Positions 60,081 through 64,000 of a stretch of DNA of 64,000 nucleotides are shown piece after piece. The notes below the pieces were generated by a model, which worked only from the letters and a program-made list of their open reading frames with translations, ran no database searches and was not told where the DNA came from. The stretch's first letter is position 1. Each line of letters begins with the position of its first letter. Made by a program: the position numbers and the translations under genes. Source of the DNA: Hyphomicrobiales bacterium (GTDB taxonomy: Bacteria > Pseudomonadota > Alphaproteobacteria > Rhizobiales > Rhizobiaceae); NCBI GenBank assembly GCA_900469475.1, contig UBXG01000005.1, forward strand, positions 186,001 through 250,000, in the 5' to 3' direction.

Positions 60081-61841
60081 ATGGTTTTCCTTGCTAACGA
60101 TCGACGCGGGCGCAGTGCCGTTGCCGCGTTGGCGGGTGCCCGTATCCTGCCGAATGGCTATGATCTCGCCGCATTCGCTTTCATTGCCGCTGCCGCCTAT
60201 CTCGCACTTCATGGTATTGCCGAGATGCGTGCGCCACTGGCTGGCCTGTCCACGGCACCGCTGTCGCTCGACCCGGCCTATCTGCCCGAATACGCCCTGC
60301 GCACGACTTTGCGGATGATGACGGCCATCATCGCCTCCCTCATTTTCACCTTCGTCGTCGCGACGCTTGCCGCAAAGAGCCGCCGCGCCGAGAAGATCAT
60401 CATTCCGGCCCTCGACATTCTGCAATCGGTGCCGGTGCTCGGCTTTCTGACCTTCACGGTGACCTTCTTCATGGGGCTTTTCCCCGGAAGTCAGCTCGGC
60501 GCGGAATGTGCGTCGATCTTCGCGATCTTCACCAGCCAGGCATGGAATATGGCTTTCTCTTTCTATCAGTCGTTGCGGACGGTTCCGCGTGACCTCGATG
60601 AGGTCAGCCGTGGATTTCGCCTGTCGAGCTGGCAACGTTTCTGGCGGCTGGAGGCTCCCTTTGCCGCCCCCGGACTCGTCTGGAACACGATGATGTCGAT
60701 GTCCGGCGGCTGGTTCTTCGTGGTTGCATCCGAAGCGATCACGGTGGGTAACACCACCGTGCAGCTTCCAGGTCTGGGTTCGTGGCTGGCGGTTGCGATC
60801 GACAAGCAGGATTTCACCGCCGTAGGCTGGGCCGTACTTGCCATGGCAGTCGTCATCCTTCTTTACGATCAACTGCTTTTCCGCCCCATCGTCGCCTGGG
60901 CAGACAAGTTCCGCTTCGAACAGACCGCCGGGCAGCAGAGGCCGCGCTCCTGGGTTTATTCGCTGATCCGTCGCACGCGCTTCCTGAAATATGTGAGCAC
61001 GCCTTTGGCTGTCGTGTGGGGCCGGCTGATGCTCCTGCGGCTGTTGCCGGCCTCGCGTGCCGCCGCAGAGGAGCGCAGCCGGCAGCGAACCATCAGCTGG
61101 GCGATCGATATCGCCTGGTATGTGCTGATCGGCGTCATTGGTGCCTGGAGTATCGGGGATGCGGTTTCGTATCTCAGCCAGACGCTCTCCTGGAGCGATG
61201 TCTGGATCGCTTTTTCCGGCGGGTTCGTGACGCTCATTCGCGTTGTTGTTCTTATTGCTGTCGCGAGTGTCATCTGGGTTCCGATCGGCGTCTGGATCGG
61301 CTTGCGGCCAGCTGTTGCCGAGCGCGCCCAACCCCTGGCGCAGTTCCTGGCGGCCTTTCCGGCCAACGTGCTCTTTCCCGTTGCAGTGATTGCGATCGTT
61401 GCGACGGGCGCCAGCCCGAACATCTGGCTGTCGCCGCTGATGGTCCTCGGCACGCAATGGTACATCCTGTTCAACGTGATTGCCGGCGCGAGTGCATTCC
61501 CTACCGATCTGCGGGAGGTATCCTCGGTCTACCGGCTGCGCTCTTGGACCTGGTGGCGACGCGTGATGCTGCCGGGAATATTCCCTTACTACGTCACGGG
61601 AGCACTGACGGCGTCCGGCGGTTCATGGAACGCGAGCATCGTCGCTGAACTGGCGAGCTGGGGCAACACAAAACTCGAAGCCTTCGGACTTGGATCATAC
61701 ATCGCGAAGGCGACTGAGGCGGGCGATTTTCCGCGTGTCATCCTTGGTATCGTCGTCATGTCGATCTTCGTGACGCTCTTCAACAGAACGCTCTGGCGGC
61801 CACTCTACGTCTTCGCCGAACGCCGCATGCGCCTCGATTAA
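60081..61841 (+). CDS. NitT/TauT-type ABC permease, double length
   Basis: This 586-residue inner-membrane protein is a fusion of two BPD_transp_1 permease domains. Each half has an EAA-type loop that contacts the ATPase: DEVSRGFRLSSWQRFWRLEA in the first and REVSSVYRLRSWTWWRRVML in the second. About twelve helices are predicted. Normally the two permease domains are separate or are one protein forming a homodimer, so one gene here supplies both. The start at 60081 (MVFLANDRRG) has AAGGG; an upstream start at 60027 is possible. Cotranscribed with the ATPase gene; no substrate-binding protein gene follows. Confidence 0.88.
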   Translation: MVFLANDRRGRSAVAALAGARILPNGYDLAAFAFIAAAAYLALHGIAEMRAPLAGLSTAPLSLDPAYLPEYALRTTLRMMTAIIASLIFTFVVATLAAKSRRAEKIIIPALDILQSVPVLGFLTFTVTFFMGLFPGSQLGAECASIFAIFTSQAWNMAFSFYQSLRTVPRDLDEVSRGFRLSSWQRFWRLEAPFAAPGLVWNTMMSMSGGWFFVVASEAITVGNTTVQLPGLGSWLAVAIDKQDFTAVGWAVLAMAVVILLYDQLLFRPIVAWADKFRFEQTAGQQRPRSWVYSLIRRTRFLKYVSTPLAVVWGRLMLLRLLPASRAAAEERSRQRTISWAIDIAWYVLIGVIGAWSIGDAVSYLSQTLSWSDVWIAFSGGFVTLIRVVVLIAVASVIWVPIGVWIGLRPAVAERAQPLAQFLAAFPANVLFPVAVIAIVATGASPNIWLSPLMVLGTQWYILFNVIAGASAFPTDLREVSSVYRLRSWTWWRRVMLPGIFPYYVTGALTASGGSWNASIVAELASWGNTKLEAFGLGSYIAKATEAGDFPRVILGIVVMSIFVTLFNRTLWRPLYVFAERRMRLD

Positions 61842-61862
61842 TTCAAGATCGGAGAACCGAAT

Positions 61863-63194
61863 ATGGAAAACGCTGTCATCACCAGGAAGCTCGATATTGT
61901 AAAAAATGCACCGCTGGTTCTCGCCAAGCAGGTGTGCCAGGCCTACGATAAGGGGGCGTCCGGCTCGCTCGTCGTGCTCGAGAATGTCGATCTGCAGCTT
62001 TATCCCAATGAAATCGTTGGGCTGCTCGGCCGTTCCGGTTCCGGCAAATCAACGCTGCTGCGTGCAATCGCCGGCCTGATCCGCCCGAGCAAAGGGGACA
62101 TCACCTTCCAAGGCAGGCCGGTCGTCGGCCCCAACTCCGATGTTGCCGTGGTCTTTCAGAGCTTTGCGCTCTTTCCCTGGCTGACCGTCCTCCAAAACGT
62201 CGAGCTTGGCTTGGAGGCGCAAGGTGTTGCCTCTTCTGAGAGGCGCAAGCGTGCGCTCGCTGCAATCGATCTCATCGGCCTAGACGGTTTCGAAAGCGCC
62301 TATCCGAAGGAGCTGTCGGGCGGCATGCGCCAGCGTGTCGGTCTTGCACGGGCACTCGTTGTCCGGCCGAAGGTTCTGCTGATGGACGAACCATTTTCGG
62401 CGCTTGACGTGCTGACGGCAGAAACGCTTCGCACGGATCTGCTTGATCTGTGGTGCGAGGGCCGGATGCCGATCGAGTCGGTTCTCATGGTGACACACAA
62501 TATCGAAGAAGCGGTGCTGATGTGCGACCGTATCCTGATCTTCGGGTCGAATCCCGGTCGCGTGATTGCGGAGATCCATGTGGATTTGCCGCAGCCGCGC
62601 AATCGTCTCGATCCGGCCTTCCGCATGCTCGTCGAAGACATCTACGCGCGGATGACGGTAAAGACCGGTGCACTGACGCGCGAAGGCCTTTTCCCTGGCA
62701 CGGGTATTGCGATGGCTCTGCCGCGCGTGTCGACCAATCTGATGTCCGGTCTCATCGAAACCGTCGCCGTCGAACCGTATCGCGGGCAGGCCGACCTGCC
62801 GCCGCTGGCGGCCCATCTGCATCTCGATATCGATGATCTCTTTCCGGTCGCGGAAACGCTTCAGCTCCTGCGTTTCGCTGATCTGGAAGGGGGCGACATT
62901 AAGTTGACGGCGCCAGGCTTGCGCTTCTTCGACAGCGACGTCGATGAACGCAAGAAACTCTTCGAACAGCACCTGGCGACCTATGTGCCGCTCGCTGCAC
63001 ATATTCGCCGTGTGCTCGACGAGCGGCCGACTCACCGCGCACCTGCACGGCGCTTCCGCGATGAGCTGGAGGATCACATGTCCGAGGATTATGCCGACAC
63101 CACTATCAAGGCCGTCACGAACTGGGCTCGCTACGCGGAATACTTCGCCTATGACGAAAACGCCGATCTGTTCACGCTGGAAAACCCGAGTTGA
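61863..63194 (+). CDS. ABC transporter ATPase with AAA-associated C-terminal domain
   Basis: This is a 443-residue ATPase of the NitT/TauT group. Walker A is in LLGRSGSGKSTLLRAIAGL, the signature motif in LSGGMRQRVGLARAL, and Walker B in VLLMDEPFSALD. The first 270 residues are the ATPase; the rest is the AAA-associated C-terminal domain (LAAHLHLDIDDLFPVAETLQ and later ADTTIKAVTNWARYAEYFAY), a regulatory domain in this subgroup. The start has GGAGAA. It follows the permease by 21 nt. The transported substrate is unknown; nitrate, sulfonate, taurine or related compounds are usual for the family. Confidence 0.9.
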   Translation: MENAVITRKLDIVKNAPLVLAKQVCQAYDKGASGSLVVLENVDLQLYPNEIVGLLGRSGSGKSTLLRAIAGLIRPSKGDITFQGRPVVGPNSDVAVVFQSFALFPWLTVLQNVELGLEAQGVASSERRKRALAAIDLIGLDGFESAYPKELSGGMRQRVGLARALVVRPKVLLMDEPFSALDVLTAETLRTDLLDLWCEGRMPIESVLMVTHNIEEAVLMCDRILIFGSNPGRVIAEIHVDLPQPRNRLDPAFRMLVEDIYARMTVKTGALTREGLFPGTGIAMALPRVSTNLMSGLIETVAVEPYRGQADLPPLAAHLHLDIDDLFPVAETLQLLRFADLEGGDIKLTAPGLRFFDSDVDERKKLFEQHLATYVPLAAHIRRVLDERPTHRAPARRFRDELEDHMSEDYADTTIKAVTNWARYAEYFAYDENADLFTLENPS

Positions 63195-63421
63195 AACCCC
63201 GCTGGAACGAACGCGAGAGGGCGCCGCCGGTTGAGGCGGCGATCAGCTCATGCATTCCAGGATTTGACAGGCCGCCTAGCCAAGACTTAGCGCATCAGAT
63301 CCGGCGGGTCGCCAGCTTTGGCGGCGCCGGAGAACGCGGTTGTTGTTTTGATGCTTCGGTTCGGGCAGTTTGCAGCTTCCGCACGCAATCTTGCGGAAGC
63401 CGTGATGCAGGGATGCCAGAG

Positions 63422-64000
63422 ATGAGGCGCGAGTTTTTGAAATACCTCTTCGAGATGCCCTTGCTTTGGCTCGGCATTGCAGTTCTTGCCGGTCTCATTT
63501 TCATCGGCGATACGATCACCGATCTGGAGATCGCCTTCGCCGTTTTGTATGTATCCGTCATCTTGCTGGCGGTCTATTCGGGGCGGACCGGCGCTATCGC
63601 GATAGTCGGGATTGCATGTGCTGCTTTGACTGTCATCAGCTATTTTCTGACGCGTCACGGCGCTTCGCAGGCAGGCCTGATCAACAGTACACTTAGCCTA
63701 GTCGCGATCGGCGCGACCACTTATCTGGCGATCAGGATCGAAATGCTTGATGCCAGGGCGAGGCAGGCGCAATCCGAGCTTGCACGCATGTCGCGTCTCA
63801 TGATCGTCGGTGAGTTGGGCACATCGATAGCCCACGAAGTCAGCCAGCCGATCACCGCAATTGCCGCTAACGGCAATGCCGCGCTTCGATGGCTGTCCGC
63901 AACACCGGCCGATCACGACGAAGCCCGTCGCGCCATCGAGCGAATTGTCGCGGATGCGGGGCGAGCAGGCGATGTCATCGGCCGCGTCCGCGGGCTCGTG
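63422..64000 (+). CDS. Membrane sensor histidine kinase, partial (runs off window)
   Basis: A reading frame from ATG 63422 stays open for 193 codons to the window end. The N-terminal 105 residues hold about three to four transmembrane helices (LLWLGIAVLAGLIFIGDTIT, AVLYVSVILLAVYSG, AIVGIACAALTVISYF). A HisKA dimerisation domain begins near SRLMIVGELGTSIAHEVSQP, with the phosphorylatable histidine in SIAHEVSQPITAIA. The ATPase domain and any receiver lie beyond the window. The H-box subtype (AHEVxQPL/IxAI) resembles FixL/DctB-type two-component kinases. It follows the ABC transporter on the same strand, but with a 227-bp gap. Confidence 0.8.
   Translation, partial: MRREFLKYLFEMPLLWLGIAVLAGLIFIGDTITDLEIAFAVLYVSVILLAVYSGRTGAIAIVGIACAALTVISYFLTRHGASQAGLINSTLSLVAIGATTYLAIRIEMLDARARQAQSELARMSRLMIVGELGTSIAHEVSQPITAIAANGNAALRWLSATPADHDEARRAIERIVADAGRAGDVIGRVRGLV

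Overview
The window is a piece of an alphaproteobacterial chromosome, almost certainly Rhizobiaceae and most likely Rhizobium sensu lato. The evidence is gene content and gene order. The run lsrB/vtlR - trxB - lrp - LPS glycosyltransferases - lpsB - greA - carB matches what I recall of Sinorhizobium meliloti, and a tandem pair of AbcR-type small RNAs sits beside the LysR gene. The alphaproteobacterial dnaG...rpoD neighbourhood is also present. It is ordinary, gene-dense, GC-rich core chromosome with no IS element, CRISPR array or intact prophage. I support about 58 protein genes (one cut by the window edge, two broken by a stop or frameshift, one integrase relic), one tRNA and two sRNAs.

1-10.7 kb: cold-shock protein, DMT transporter, periplasmic PQQ-type sugar dehydrogenase, aspartate aminotransferase, ChaA-type cation antiporter, DUF2188 protein, a GrpB-family gene interrupted by an in-frame TGA, a LysR regulator divergent from an NAD(P)-binding reductase, and an ArsR regulator upstream of an Old-Yellow-Enzyme reductase. 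10.7-21 kb: two near-identical AbcR-type sRNA genes, each with a -35/-10 pair and the same LysR-type dyad at the same distance upstream, then lsrB/vtlR, trxB, lrp, two LPS/surface-glycan genes, lpsB, greA and carB. 21-34.4 kb: a ygiB-ygiC-like pair, LytTR regulator, DUF2306 protein, YpfJ metallopeptidase, an aldo/keto reductase divergent from its LysR regulator, TCR/Tet-type MFS and MATE exporters, an EVE protein, carA (10 kb from carB), a YqeY protein and an unknown 302-residue protein. 34.4-46 kb: a gene-poor 1.1 kb with hairpins and small ORFs, then dnaG, recQ, an SDR, kbl-tdh (threonine catabolism), rpoD and an APH(3')-like kinase.

46-56.6 kb: DUF930 protein, DMT transporter, AraC regulator, B3/B4 protein, MFS exporter, small DUF1127-like protein, a frameshifted GcvA-like LysR gene, GNAT, DUF1428, YjbQ, a tandem pair of small exported paralogues and a SIMPL protein. 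56.6-64 kb is the most accessory-looking part: a tRNA with a CAU anticodon, a truncated tyrosine-recombinase remnant 17 bp from its 3' end, a SARP/TPR-type regulator, a 700-bp leader with strong hairpins, a 76-aa ORF, a NitT/TauT-like ABC transporter (double-length permease plus ATPase with C-terminal AAA-associated domain) and the start of a membrane histidine kinase.

I did not find a clearly new biological system. The best leads are the two AbcR units sharing one activator site layout, the tRNA/integrase scar, the structured leader before the ABC transporter, and the two disrupted genes.
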